Assembly: GCA_963717385.1 (NCBI GenBank)
Contig: CAVQWE010000006.1
Span: 434,001-498,000, forward strand
Length of the DNA stretch: 64,000 nt
Direction: 5' to 3'
DNA from: Sva-07 sp963717385
Lineage (GTDB): Bacteria > Actinomycetota > Acidimicrobiia > Acidimicrobiales > Ilumatobacteraceae
Part shown: in pieces, positions 17,818-26,750 of the stretch
Layout: every line of letters begins with the position of its first letter
Position numbering within the stretch: the stretch's first letter is position 1
Translations under genes and position numbers: made by a program
Notes under the pieces: model-generated
The model's input: the letters and a program-made list of their open reading frames with translations, nothing else
What the model was told of the DNA's origin: nothing
The model's database searches: none

Positions 17818-17850
17818 GATCACGCCTGGGGTCTGACCCCTGGCGTGATG
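17818..17850. repeat. 33-bp REP-like palindrome, family A copy 4
   Basis: It reads GATCACGCCTGGGGTC then TGACCCCTGGCGTGATG, with one end base changed. It lies between dapB and pnp, 1 nt from the pnp stop codon. Confidence 0.9.
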
Positions 17851-17851
17851 G

Positions 17852-20303
17852 TCAGCGGTGGCGACGACGCCCGCCGCTGCGACCGCCACCGTCACTCTGC
17901 GGACGCTCCGACTTCGGGCCGAGATCGCCGAGTTCGTCGGCGAGTTCTGCGTCGAAGCTGTCTTCGAAGCTGACCTCGACGACATCGCTTGCGGCCGGGG
18001 CCGACGCTTCACGCGGCGCACGCTCTTCGCGAGGTGCACGCTCGCGCCGTGGCGGACGATCGCCGCCGCCGTTCGACGAACCACCGGACGATGCGCCTTC
18101 CTTGACGGGCGGCGGATCGCCGGCCGGGGTGAGGCTGACCTTGCCCTTGTCGTCGATCTCCTCGACGCGGACCTCGATCTCCTGACCGAGTTCCAGCACG
18201 TCTTCGACGGCGTTGATGCGCTTGCCGCCGCCGAGCTTGGAGATGTGGACCAGGCCGTCGCGGCCGGGCAGGATGTTGACGAACGCACCGAACTTGGTGA
18301 TGTTGACGACGCGGCCCATGTAGACCTTGTCGAGTTCGGCCTTCGGCGGGTCGACGATCGCGAGGATCGCGGCCTTGGCCTCTTCCATGCGCCATGCCTC
18401 GACGGCACCGATGGTGACGATGCCGCGGGCACCGTCGTCGTCGACGCCGATGTCGGCTCCGGTCTCCTGCTGGATCGTGTTGATGACCTTGCCCTTCGGG
18501 CCGATCACTTCGCCGACCTTGTCGAGCGGGATGTAGATCGTGGAGATCTTCGGTGCGGTCTCGGCCACCTCGTCACGCGACTGCGGGATGCAGGCGTTCA
18601 TGACCTCGAGGATCTCGAGGCGAGCAACGCGGGCCTGGGCCAGTGCGGCGGTCAACACGTCGGCGGGGATGCCGTCGATCTTGGTGTCGAGCTGCAACGC
18701 CGTGATGGCGTCCTCGGTACCGGCGACCTTGAAGTCCATGTCACCGAATGCGTCCTCGGAGCCGAGGATGTCGGTGAGCGTGGTGTACTTGCCGTCTTCG
18801 TAGATGAGGCCCATGGCGATGCCGGACACGTGGCCCTTGGTGGGCACACCGGCGTCCATCAGCGCGAGGCTGGAGGCGCACACCGAACCCATCGAGGTCG
18901 AGCCGTTCGACGACATGACCTCGGAGACGAGGCGCAGCGTGTACGCGAAGTCTTCCTGGTTCGGGATGACGGGCAGGACTGCACGGGCAGCGAGCGCACC
19001 GTGGCCGATCTCGCGACGCTTGGGCGAACCGACACGGCCGGTTTCGCCGTTGGCCCATGGCGGCATGTTGTAGTGGTGCAGATACCGCTTGGTGTCGTTG
19101 GGCGACAGCGAGTCGATCATCTGGTTCATGCGGGGCATGGCCATGGTGAGCACGGTCATGACCTGGGTCTCGCCACGCTGGAACAAGCCAGAGCCGTGAG
19201 CGGTCGGCAGTGCGCCGACTTCGGCGGAGATCGCACGCAGATCGGCGACTCCACGGCCGTCCATGCGGACGCCCTCGTTGACGACGCGGGCACGCATCAG
19301 CTTCTTGTTGAGCGAGCGGACGGCTTCCTTCACCATCTTCTCGCTGCCGGCGAACTCGCCCGGCGCGTCCTTCGAGCCGCACAGCTCGGCGACGATCTCG
19401 GCGGTGACGGCGTCGGTCGCTTCGTTGCGCTCGGCCTTGTTGGCGATCGTGATGACCGGGGCGAGCTTGTCGCTGCCGACCTTCTCGACGGCGGCGAAGA
19501 TCTCGGGCGTGTAGTCGAGGACCGGGGTCCACTTCATCTGCTCGATCGGCACCGTTGGTGGCGATCACCGAGGCGACGAGCTGACGCTGCAGCGCGATCG
19601 ACTCCTTGATCCACACCTTGCAGGCCTCGAGGCCGTCGGCGAGGACTTCCTCGGTGACCTTCTTGGCGCCGTCGTCGTAGTAGTAGAACGCGTTCTCGGA
19701 ACCGCCGGCCTCGACCATCATCACGGCGACGTCGCCGTTGTCGAGTTCACGGCCGGCAACGACCAGCTCGAAGGTGCCGTTCTCGGCCTCTTCGTAGGTG
19801 GGGTGCGGAATCCACTCGCCGCTCTGGCTGTAGGCCATGCGGATCGCGCCGATCGGGCCGTCGAACGGGATGCCCGAGATCATGAGCGCAGCCGAGGCAG
19901 CGTTGATCGAGAGCACGTCGTGCGGGTTGACCTGGTCGGCACCGAGCACGGTGGTGACGATCTGGGTCTCGTTGCGGAAGCCGTCGGGGAACGACGGGCG
20001 CAACGGCCGGTCGGTGAGACGGCAGGTGAGGATTGCGTCCTCGGTCGGACGTCCTTCACGACGGAAGAACGAGCCGGGGATCTTGCCGGCCGCGTAGGCC
20101 CGCTCCTCGACGTCCACCGTCAGGGGGAAGAAGTCCATGCCTTCACGCACGCTCTTGGCGGCGTTGGCGGTGGTGAGAACCTTCGTCCCTTCGATCGATG
20201 CCACGACGGCACCCATCGACTGGGGGGCAAACTTGCCCGTTTCGAAGGTGAGTGTCTTGTCGGTCCCAGATACGGGTCCGGACACGGTGATGGGGTCAGC
20301 CAC
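17852..20303 (-). CDS. pnp: Polyribonucleotide nucleotidyltransferase (one frameshift near 19550)
   Basis: PNPase degrades RNA 3-to-5 phosphorolytically. The N-terminal RNase PH domain (FETGKFAPQSMGAVVASIEG, then SFFRREGRPTEDAILTCRL) reads from the GTG at 20303, which has an AAAGGAG site 6 nt upstream. At about 19550 the frame shifts, and the rest continues with PIEQMKWTPVLDYTPEIF, the second PH domain (GLFQRGETQVMTVLTMAM), KH domain (EVIGPKGKVINTIQQETG) and S1 domain (VNITKFGAFVNILPGRDG), then a charged Gly/Arg tail. Deleting one T at AACGG(T)GCCG joins the two into about 816 aa. PNPase is strongly conserved, so an error is likelier than a pseudogene. Confidence 0.93.
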
Positions 20304-20320
20304 TAGGGCTCCTTTCGCGT

Positions 20321-20340
20321 GCACTCCCCCTCGGGAGTGC
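20321..20340 (-). promoter_or_regulatory. Hairpin in the pnp leader
   Basis: GCACTCCC and GGGAGTGC form a perfect 8-bp stem with a 4-nt loop, 17 nt upstream of the pnp start codon and just before its AAAGGAG site. A leader stem-loop is what PNPase autoregulation uses in other bacteria; a role here is inference. Confidence 0.5.
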
Positions 20341-20521
20341 GCCTCTTGGAGCGACGGGCCGGTTCCCAGTTGGTCAACCCGACACGGCCACCGGCATCAC
20401 GAGATGGGTGGGTTCGGATTCAGCAACCGGCAACCGAACTCGGTTCGCTCATGTTGCGATACCGGACGTTCCGATACCAGGCGTTGAGCTTACCGCAGCC
20501 GACGGCCGATGTGGTGACAGC

Positions 20522-20554
20522 GTGGTTCCCAGAGACCAGGTCTCGGGGAACCAC
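20522..20554. repeat. Family C palindrome copy 1 (GTGGTTCCC...GGGAACCAC)
   Basis: The arms GTGGTTCCCAGAGACC and GGTCTCGGGGAACCAC pair with one mismatch over 16 bp. It lies 7 nt after the rpsO stop codon on the minus strand. Related copies are at 41823-41888 and 59587-59617. Confidence 0.85.
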
Positions 20555-20561
20555 GGACGAA

Positions 20562-20840
20562 TCAGCGGCGCAGACCCTGTGCGGCGAGGATCTCGCGGTA
20601 GCGCTCGACATCGATGCGCTTGACGTAGTCGAGCATGCGACGACGACGACCGACGAGCATCAGCAGGCCACGACGGCTGTGGTGGTCCTTCTTGTGGGTC
20701 TTGAGATGCTCGGTGAGATGCACGATGCGCTCGGTGAGCAGTGCGATCTGCACCTCGGGCGAACCGGTGTCGCTCTCGTGGGTGCGGAACTTCTCGATGG
20801 TCGCCGTGGTGTTCGGCGTGGTGTCGGCAATGTCGGCCAT
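20562..20840 (-). CDS. rpsO: 30S ribosomal protein S15
   Basis: S15 binds 16S rRNA helix 22 and is a primary assembly protein of the small subunit. The 92-aa product has the family core HESDTGSPEVQIALLTERI, then LTEHLKTHKKDHHSRRGLL and RRRRMLDYVKRIDVERY, near the usual 89 aa. The ATG at 20840 has a weak GAAGG upstream. It precedes pnp in the same orientation with a 258-bp gap, the common rpsO-pnp arrangement. That gap holds a palindromic repeat and the pnp leader hairpin; otherwise I see nothing coding in it. Confidence 0.95.
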   Translation of the reverse strand: MADIADTTPNTTATIEKFRTHESDTGSPEVQIALLTERIVHLTEHLKTHKKDHHSRRGLLMLVGRRRRMLDYVKRIDVERYREILAAQGLRR

Positions 20841-21003
20841 GGTGTGTCGCCTTCGTGTTGGAGGTCGCACCGGGCGCCGGCTGGCGTCCGTGTGCATCGC
20901 ATCCGCGCCGGAAACTCCAGCCCGAACGGACCTGGCAATGCTATGGGCTCCACAGCGACTCCACAACGGTCGCATCGGACCGGGAGGATCAGGGTGCCGC
21001 AAG

Positions 21004-21009
21004 TACGCT
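21004..21009 (+). promoter_or_regulatory. putative leaderless -10 box
   Basis: TACGCT ends 8 nt before the GTG start at 21018 of the ABC ATPase gene; no Shine-Dalgarno is visible. Confidence 0.45.
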
Positions 21010-21017
21010 CGACCGTC

Positions 21018-21782
21018 GTGTCACCCCGTATCGAAGTGCGCGCTGTCTCGAAGTCGTTCGGACCCCTCGACGCGCTCGCTCCGGTGGATCTCGTGGTCGA
21101 CGAAGGCGAGACGGTCACGCTGCTCGGCCCGTCCGGCTGCGGAAAGACGACGCTGCTGCGCATCATCGCCGGGCTCGAACAGCCGTCGTCGGGAACCGTC
21201 GTCGTCAACGGGCTGACGCCTGACGACGCCCGCCGCCACAAGCAGGTCGGGTTCGTACCTCAATCGCCAGCGTTGCTTCCTTGGAGAACTGTCGAAGCGA
21301 ACGCTCGGCTGTTGTTGGACGTCAATCGTCGAGCCTCGCCGGTCACACCGAGCGCCTCCGTGCACGAACTCCTCGACGAGGTTGGCCTGGGTGACTTCCG
21401 CGATGCCTACCCCCATGAGTTGTCCGGCGGAATGCAACAGCGTGTCGGGTTGGTACGAGCGTTCGCGATCGACGCTCCGATCCTGCTGATGGATGAGCCG
21501 TTCGCCGCACTCGACGAGATGACCCGAACCGACATGCGCCACCTGCTCGGACGCTTGTGCGAACCACTGGGAACCACGGTGCTGTTCGTCACGCACTCGA
21601 TCCCCGAGGCGACCTTTCTGTCAGATCGGGTTGCGGTGATGAGCCCTCGACCAGGAGGCATCACCGACGACGTCACGATCGACCTGCCTCACCCTCGAAC
21701 TCCTGAACTCGAAGACAACGAGCACTTCTTCCACGTGACCACGACGCTGCGCCGATCGTTGGCTGCTGGGATGCGCCAGTGA
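21018..21782 (+). CDS. Nitrate/sulfonate/taurine-type ABC transporter ATP-binding protein
   Basis: The 254-aa ATPase has Walker A GPSGCGKTT (residues 37-45), VGFVPQSPALLPWRTV as Q-loop, signature LSGGMQQRVGLVRAFA, Walker B ILLMDEPFAALDE and H-loop FVTHSIPEA. The LLPWRTV and THSIPEA wording is typical of the SsuB/TauB/ThiZ branch. The GTG at 21018 is preferred since homology starts at RIEVRAVSKSFG. Its end overlaps the permease GTG by 4 bp. It is the first gene of a three-gene importer. Confidence 0.9.
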   Translation: MSPRIEVRAVSKSFGPLDALAPVDLVVDEGETVTLLGPSGCGKTTLLRIIAGLEQPSSGTVVVNGLTPDDARRHKQVGFVPQSPALLPWRTVEANARLLLDVNRRASPVTPSASVHELLDEVGLGDFRDAYPHELSGGMQQRVGLVRAFAIDAPILLMDEPFAALDEMTRTDMRHLLGRLCEPLGTTVLFVTHSIPEATFLSDRVAVMSPRPGGITDDVTIDLPHPRTPELEDNEHFFHVTTTLRRSLAAGMRQ

Positions 21783-22543
21783 ACGCTGGCACCAGGCGCT
21801 TCGTCGCCCCGGTCGTCGGCATCGTGACATTCGGGCTGTTGTGGGAGCTCGCCGTCAGGGTGTTCGGAATACGACGATTCGTGTTGCTTGCACCTTCGGC
21901 GATCATTGCCGAGCTGGCCGATGCCCCGGGCTACTACTGGAGCAACGCCATGGTCACCGGTTGGCACATGGTGGTCGGATTGTCGATCTCGCTCGTTCTC
22001 GCTGTGGGGGTTGGCTCACTGATGGCCTCGTCTCGCTTCATCGAAGAAGCGACTCAGCCGATGCTGATACTCGTGCTGGTCACACCGTGGGTGGCGTACA
22101 TCACCTCGGTGGTGCTCTGGTTGGGAGGTGGCGAGAAGACGGTGCTGTTCATGGTGGCATTCACCTCGTTCCCCGTGTTCACGTTCGGGGTGGTCGGCGG
22201 CATGAAGTCGGCTGATCCAGCGGCCCGCGAACTCCTCGCAAGCGTCGACGCTCGACCTTGGGAGGTGTTCTGGAGGCTCCGATTGCCGTCGGCGTTGCCA
22301 TCGATCTTCACGACAGCCCGTTTCGCCATGGGTCTCGGACTGGCCGCGGCGTACTTCAGCGAGGGCTCGGCGTTCGTCACCGAGGGTCTCGGCTACATCG
22401 GCCAGCGCGCAGCAGCATTCAACAACGCCGAGGCACTGTGGGCAACCATCGTGTCGGCCGCGCTGCTCGGCATCGCCGGCCTGGTGGTCATCACCGTGTT
22501 GGAACGAGTGCTTCTCCGATGGCATTCGTCGCAGCGACGCTGA
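21779..22543 (+). CDS. ABC transporter permease (nitrate/sulfonate/thiamine-precursor type)
   Basis: A 254-aa inner-membrane permease with about six helices. The EAA-type cytoplasmic loop is visible as KSADPAARELLASVDARPWE followed by WRLRLPSALPSIFTTARFA. The whole resembles SsuC/ThiX-like BPD_transp_1 proteins. Translation is coupled to the upstream ATPase through a GTGA overlap. The substrate-binding lipoprotein follows after about 100 bp. Confidence 0.9.
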   Translation: MNAGTRRFVAPVVGIVTFGLLWELAVRVFGIRRFVLLAPSAIIAELADAPGYYWSNAMVTGWHMVVGLSISLVLAVGVGSLMASSRFIEEATQPMLILVLVTPWVAYITSVVLWLGGGEKTVLFMVAFTSFPVFTFGVVGGMKSADPAARELLASVDARPWEVFWRLRLPSALPSIFTTARFAMGLGLAAAYFSEGSAFVTEGLGYIGQRAAAFNNAEALWATIVSAALLGIAGLVVITVLERVLLRWHSSQRR

Positions 22544-22641
22544 CTGTGTGGTGTGCCTGCCCCCGTGGCATGCTCGCGTCAATCCGGACCGACCGGACCT
22601 CTCCACGTCGACGTGTTTCGGCCGAACCTGATCGGAAACCC

Positions 22642-23763
22642 ATGCGCCTTCGCCAGACCGTTGTGATCGCAGCTGTTGCCGGACTCGTCGTCGCCGCCTG
22701 CGGCTCCGACGACGACAGTTCCTCGTCGTCCGATGTGCCCGACGTGGTCGCCGGCGAGGAGTTCCCGGCCGAGCGCTGCGCCGCCAACGAGGCAGCAGGA
22801 ACGATCACCTATCTCACCGGTTTCGACTTCGCCGCGGCGGCGTCGATCATCGAGGTCATCGTGGCCGAGGATGCCGGCTACTTCGACGAGCTCTGCCTCG
22901 ACGTCGAGATCCAGCCGAGCTTCTCCACAGCGAACTACGCCCTCATCGCCGAGAACGATGCCCAGTTCTCGTCCGGCGGTTCGTTCAGCGAGGTCGTCGA
23001 ATTCGCCGATGCGAACGATGCCGACTTCGTGGTGATGTCGGTCGACGGTCGAGCCCCGATCGATGTGCTCATGATCAAAGAGGGCGAAACCTCGTCGTTG
23101 GCCGATCTCGCCGGGACCACCATCGGCGTCAAGGGCAAGTTGCCCACCAGCGTGCAGGTGATGCTCGCCCAGCAGAACCTCGTCGAGGGAACCGATTTCG
23201 ACACCGTTGCCGTCGAGGGATTCGACCCGGTTGCCCACATGGCCATCGAGGCGATCGTCGGCGTGCCGGGTTGGCGCAGCAACGAACCGGGCGCACTCGA
23301 GCGGGCTGGCGTCGGCTTCGACCTGTACGACACCGTCGACTTCGAGGTCCCCGGGTCGTTCGGCATCATCTACTCGAACCAGCAGTTCATCGACGAGCAT
23401 CCGACCGCCGCCGAAGACTTCATGCGCGCCACGATGCGTGGCCTCGATACGGCAATCGCCGACCCCGAAGCAGCCGCAAACATCGCAGTCGAGTTGATCA
23501 ACGCCGGCGGTAACCCCAACTTCTTGTCGCCGGAAGGCGAAGTGTTCCGCTGGGCCACCGACGCTGCCACCATCACCGAACTGACCCCGCAAGGAACCCC
23601 GTTCGGCCTGCCCGACCTCGAGTCGCTTCAGGTCGAACTCGACACCTACGCCGAAACCGGGCTCTTCGGAGATGGTGACGTGCCAGACGCCGCGTCGATG
23701 GTCGACCTCGATCTGATGGAGCGGATCCACGACGGCGATTCCGTCGTCTGGCCCGCCAGCTGA
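22642..23763 (+). CDS. ABC transporter substrate-binding lipoprotein, NMT1/THI5-like
   Basis: The 373-aa protein has a signal peptide and lipobox LVVAAC (acylated Cys20), then an NMT1/THI5-like binding fold with a first lobe starting TITYLTGFDFAAAASIIEV, and the hinge region TTIGVKGKLPTSVQVMLAQQ. These proteins bind pyrimidine thiamine precursors, riboflavin, nitrate or sulfonates. The AAGYFDELCLDVEIQ-type segment is typical of the family, but specificity is undetermined. ribF follows convergently on the minus strand, only 3 bp from this stop; a link to flavin uptake would be speculative. Confidence 0.88.
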   Translation: MRLRQTVVIAAVAGLVVAACGSDDDSSSSSDVPDVVAGEEFPAERCAANEAAGTITYLTGFDFAAAASIIEVIVAEDAGYFDELCLDVEIQPSFSTANYALIAENDAQFSSGGSFSEVVEFADANDADFVVMSVDGRAPIDVLMIKEGETSSLADLAGTTIGVKGKLPTSVQVMLAQQNLVEGTDFDTVAVEGFDPVAHMAIEAIVGVPGWRSNEPGALERAGVGFDLYDTVDFEVPGSFGIIYSNQQFIDEHPTAAEDFMRATMRGLDTAIADPEAAANIAVELINAGGNPNFLSPEGEVFRWATDAATITELTPQGTPFGLPDLESLQVELDTYAETGLFGDGDVPDAASMVDLDLMERIHDGDSVVWPAS

Positions 23764-23766
23764 CGA

Positions 23767-24738
23767 TCAGGCGAGCAGGTCGCGAGCGCTCGCCACGTCG
23801 TGGCCGAGCTGGGCGATCAGCGCATCGACCCCGTCGAACTTGCGCTCGCTCCGCAAGAAGTGCTCGAAGCGAACGGTTGCGGTCTCGCCGTACAGGTCGA
23901 TGTCGACATCGAGCAGATGCGCTTCGAGCAGCGACGCGTCAGCGTGTTCGTAGAACGTCGGGCGGCGTCCCAGGTTGATCGCACAGCCGTACACGTCACC
24001 GTTCGGGCGCTCGTACCGGCCGGCATAGACCCCATCGGCGGGCAGGCACATCCCTGACGGTACGGCGACGTTGGCCGTCGGGAACCCCAGCAGGCGTCCG
24101 CGCTGATCGCCCGGGAACACTTCACCGCGAACCTCGTGCGGGCGACCGAGCATCGAGTTGGCGCGGCGAATGTCGCCGCCGGCAAGCGCACGGCGGATGG
24201 CGGTGCTGCTCACCGGTTCGTCGATGCCGTCCATACGCGGCACCAACTGGATCGGTTCGACGTCGAAATGGGCTTCGACGCCGATCTTGCGGAGCAGATC
24301 GACATTGCCATCACGATGGCGACCGAAATGGAAGTCCTCGCCGACCACGATCACGGCGGTCTGGAGACACCGCACCAACACCCGGTCGACGAACGACTCC
24401 GGGCTCTCAGCGGCCTGTTCGGCATCGAACGGCACGATCACCACCGCGTCGACACCGGTGCCGGCGAGCAGCTCCATCTTCTGCTCCGAGCTCGTCAGCA
24501 GGCGGGGAGCCGACTCCGGGCGCACGACACTCGCAGGGTGGCGGTCGAAGGTGACGACGACCGACTTGGCCCCGATGTCGTTCGCTCGGCGACGAACCTG
24601 GTCGATCACGGCACGGTGTCCGAGGTGGACACCGTCGTAGGCCCCGATCGTGATCACCGCACGCTCGCTCTCCCACGGGCACTGCTGGAGGTCGGTGACG
24701 ACGAGCACGGCCGCAACGCTATCGGCCGTCCGGCTCAC
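23767..24738 (-). CDS. ribF: Bifunctional riboflavin kinase/FAD synthetase
   Basis: RibF converts riboflavin to FMN and then FAD. The 323-aa protein has the nucleotidyltransferase motif ITIGAYDGVHLGHRAV near residue 30 and VVGEDFHFGRHRDGNVD, and the C-terminal kinase domain with GDQRGRLLGFPTANVAVP and CAINLGRRPTF. It ends the rimP-infB-rbfA-truB operon, the usual actinobacterial place. The GTG at 24738 follows truB by 18 bp. A second GTG ten codons downstream (protein VLVVTDLQQ) is an alternative start; homology begins near there. Confidence 0.93.
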   Translation of the reverse strand: MSRTADSVAAVLVVTDLQQCPWESERAVITIGAYDGVHLGHRAVIDQVRRRANDIGAKSVVVTFDRHPASVVRPESAPRLLTSSEQKMELLAGTGVDAVVIVPFDAEQAAESPESFVDRVLVRCLQTAVIVVGEDFHFGRHRDGNVDLLRKIGVEAHFDVEPIQLVPRMDGIDEPVSSTAIRRALAGGDIRRANSMLGRPHEVRGEVFPGDQRGRLLGFPTANVAVPSGMCLPADGVYAGRYERPNGDVYGCAINLGRRPTFYEHADASLLEAHLLDVDIDLYGETATVRFEHFLRSERKFDGVDALIAQLGHDVASARDLLA

Positions 24739-24756
24739 ACACCGGATCGTCGATGG

Positions 24757-25623
24757 TCACCGAGGAAGCACCACGGCGGGCTTGGCCTGCCCACGGAACG
24801 CCTCGTAGACGGCGAGCAGTTCGCCCGTGGTGCCGAACACAGCCCACGGACCGTCGCCATCCCATGCGTCGAGCACCCGACCGTTGCCCACCAACTCCGC
24901 CACATCGTCGCCGATCGTCACAGCGGCCAGTGACCTGACTGCGCTCGCGACCGGCAGGAGCTCGCACATGTCGGGCGGCGCCGCCTCGCCGAGCGTGAAC
25001 TCCCCGACGTTGGTTCGACGCAGATTGCGCAGATGCGCCCCACCGCCGAGCAAACGCCCCAGGTCGTCCGCCAGCGTCCGAATGTAGGTACCGGCGGAAC
25101 ACTCGACGTCGACGGCGAGCACACCCGGCTCGACCCAATCGACGACGTCGAAGCGGTGGATCGTGACCGGCCTGGGAGGGCGTTCGACCTCGATGCCTTC
25201 GCGAGCGAGTTCGTGCAGCCTCTTGCCGTCGATCCGAATTGCCGACACCATCGGCGGAATCTGCTCGATCTCGCCCACCAGGTGCTCGCCGACGGCCCGC
25301 CGAGCGTCGTCGATGGTCACCGCCGACATCTCGAACGTGGCGATGACGTCGCCGGCCGAATCGAGCGTCGACGTTGCCGAGCCGAGGACGACCTCACCCG
25401 TGTACCCCTTGCGCGTCTTCTCCACGAACCGCAGCAGGCGGGTTGCCTTGCCGACTGCAACCACCAACACCCCGGTGGCGTCGGGGTCGAGGGTGCCGGC
25501 GTGGCCGACCTGGCGTTCGCCGAAGCGACGGCGAAGCATCCCGACCACGTCGTGGCTGGTGACGCCCGCCGGCTTGTCGACGACAGCGATCCCGTGCGTG
25601 GTCGCCGGCTTGCGGCGCGCCAT
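24757..25623 (-). CDS. truB: tRNA pseudouridine(55) synthase
   Basis: TruB makes pseudouridine 55 in the T-loop of tRNAs. The 288-aa protein has the catalytic aspartate in VGHAGTLDPDATGVLVVAVG, KTRKGYTGEVVLG, and PPMVSAIRIDGKRLHELAREG. The C-terminal domain includes CSAGTYIRTLADDLG. Its ATG overlaps the rbfA stop (TGATG), supporting both the start and operon membership. Confidence 0.95.
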   Translation of the reverse strand: MARRKPATTHGIAVVDKPAGVTSHDVVGMLRRRFGERQVGHAGTLDPDATGVLVVAVGKATRLLRFVEKTRKGYTGEVVLGSATSTLDSAGDVIATFEMSAVTIDDARRAVGEHLVGEIEQIPPMVSAIRIDGKRLHELAREGIEVERPPRPVTIHRFDVVDWVEPGVLAVDVECSAGTYIRTLADDLGRLLGGGAHLRNLRRTNVGEFTLGEAAPPDMCELLPVASAVRSLAAVTIGDDVAELVGNGRVLDAWDGDGPWAVFGTTGELLAVYEAFRGQAKPAVVLPR

Positions 25624-26057
25624 CAGCTGGCCGACGTGTCGGGCTCGTCAGGCAATGGCGCCGGTGCCGCCGACTCTCGTTCGATACGAGCCTGATCCGA
25701 CTTCAAGATGTCGTCGATCCGGGCGGCCGAGCGGATCACCATGTCCGGTCGGAAATCGAGGATCGGTGTCTTCTTGGCACGGATCTGCTTGGCGATCGAC
25801 GCCTGCAAGCGGATCCGATGGTCGGCGAACGCCTCGAGGATCTCTGCGTCACCGTCTTCGTCGGCCAGCGAGTCGAAGAAGACGATCGCCCGGTTCAGTT
25901 CAGGGTCGACATCGATCCCGGTGACGGTGACGAACGTGAGACGCTCGTCGTCGATCCGCACCAACTCGTCGGCGATGATCTCTTGCAGCGTGGTGCTCAC
26001 ACGGGCGCTGCGAGAGTACTTGGGGGTGTTGCTTCGGCTGTTGCGCTTGCCTGCCAT
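25623..26057 (-). CDS. rbfA: Ribosome-binding factor A
   Basis: RbfA is a KH-fold factor for late 30S maturation and cold growth. The 144-aa protein has the family pattern SARVSTTLQEIIADELVRI, then FVTVTGIDVDPELNRAIVFF and IAKQIRAKKTPILDFRPD. The C-terminal 25 residues form an acidic/proline tail. It sits between infB and truB, separated from infB here by one extra gene. Confidence 0.94.
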   Translation of the reverse strand: MAGKRNSRSNTPKYSRSARVSTTLQEIIADELVRIDDERLTFVTVTGIDVDPELNRAIVFFDSLADEDGDAEILEAFADHRIRLQASIAKQIRAKKTPILDFRPDMVIRSAARIDDILKSDQARIERESAAPAPLPDEPDTSAS

Positions 26058-26070
26058 CTGCTGGCTCCGA

Positions 26071-26715
26071 TCAGGTGAAGTCGGGGGCGACCCGGTTGGA
26101 ACGTTTGAGCTCGGCCATGCCGGACATGGTGGCCAACTTCTCGACGGCGTCCCACAATTCGACTGCCTCGACGCCTCGCGGCGCTTTGGAAATGACGGGT
26201 CCGAAGAAGCTGGCCTCGTTGTCGGCGCCGGGATGGAACGTGAGGATCGGCGTGCCGACGTCTCTGCCGGTTCGGCTCAGCGCCAGCTCGGTGTCGGCGC
26301 GGATGTACTCGTCGTGCGATTCGTCGTCGGCTGCCTCGATGTAGGCCGGGTCGAATCCGTGCTTCGACAGCAGCGTCTGGTACCACGCCAACGTGTCACC
26401 CCGAGCCTCTTCGCGCTGGGCCTCGGCGTGCAGCGCGGTGCCCACAGCGGTGTACCAACGACCAACCGCAGCTGGATCGTCGGTGCCGAGCCGGACCGCA
26501 TCAGCGATCCGCAAACCCTGCTGGCCGAGGTAGTGACCAGCCCGGTACTGCGGCGTGTACCACTCCTGGGTGTTGTTCTCGTTGAGCATCCACAGCGAGA
26601 TGAACCGCCAGTCGACCTCGTAGTCGCGCTGCTCGCTGACGTTGACCACCCATCTCGAGGTGATCCACGCCCACGGGCAGACGGGATCGAAGAAGAAGTC
26701 GAGATCAGCAGCCAT
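26071..26715 (-). CDS. DsbA-family thioredoxin-fold protein, mycothiol-dependent nitroreductase (Rv2466c)-like
   Basis: This 214-aa protein resembles M. tuberculosis Rv2466c along its length: FFFDPVCPWAWITSRWVV, the helical insert, VGTPILTFHPGADN, then SFFGPVISKAPRGVEAVELWD and ELKRSNRVAPDF at the C-terminus. Rv2466c has a CPWC active site, whereas here the motif is CPWA (C13, A16), leaving a single active-site cysteine. That fits a monothiol or S-transferase-like mechanism rather than disulfide exchange; the effect is inference. It is inserted between infB and rbfA, presumably co-transcribed. Confidence 0.85.
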   Translation of the reverse strand: MAADLDFFFDPVCPWAWITSRWVVNVSEQRDYEVDWRFISLWMLNENNTQEWYTPQYRAGHYLGQQGLRIADAVRLGTDDPAAVGRWYTAVGTALHAEAQREEARGDTLAWYQTLLSKHGFDPAYIEAADDESHDEYIRADTELALSRTGRDVGTPILTFHPGADNEASFFGPVISKAPRGVEAVELWDAVEKLATMSGMAELKRSNRVAPDFT

Positions 26716-26750
26716 CGGTGCAACCTACCGGGCCGAACCCGGCGGTCAGA

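Noticed and set aside
19545..19560. Programmed frameshift in pnp
   Set aside because: There is no slippery heptamer or stimulatory structure, the family has no such recoding, and many other genes in the window show similar one-base indels.
17858..19609. 583-codon plus-strand frame opposite pnp
   Set aside because: Antisense to PNPase, with Asp/Val/Leu/His-rich text typical of mirror frames and no recognisable motif.
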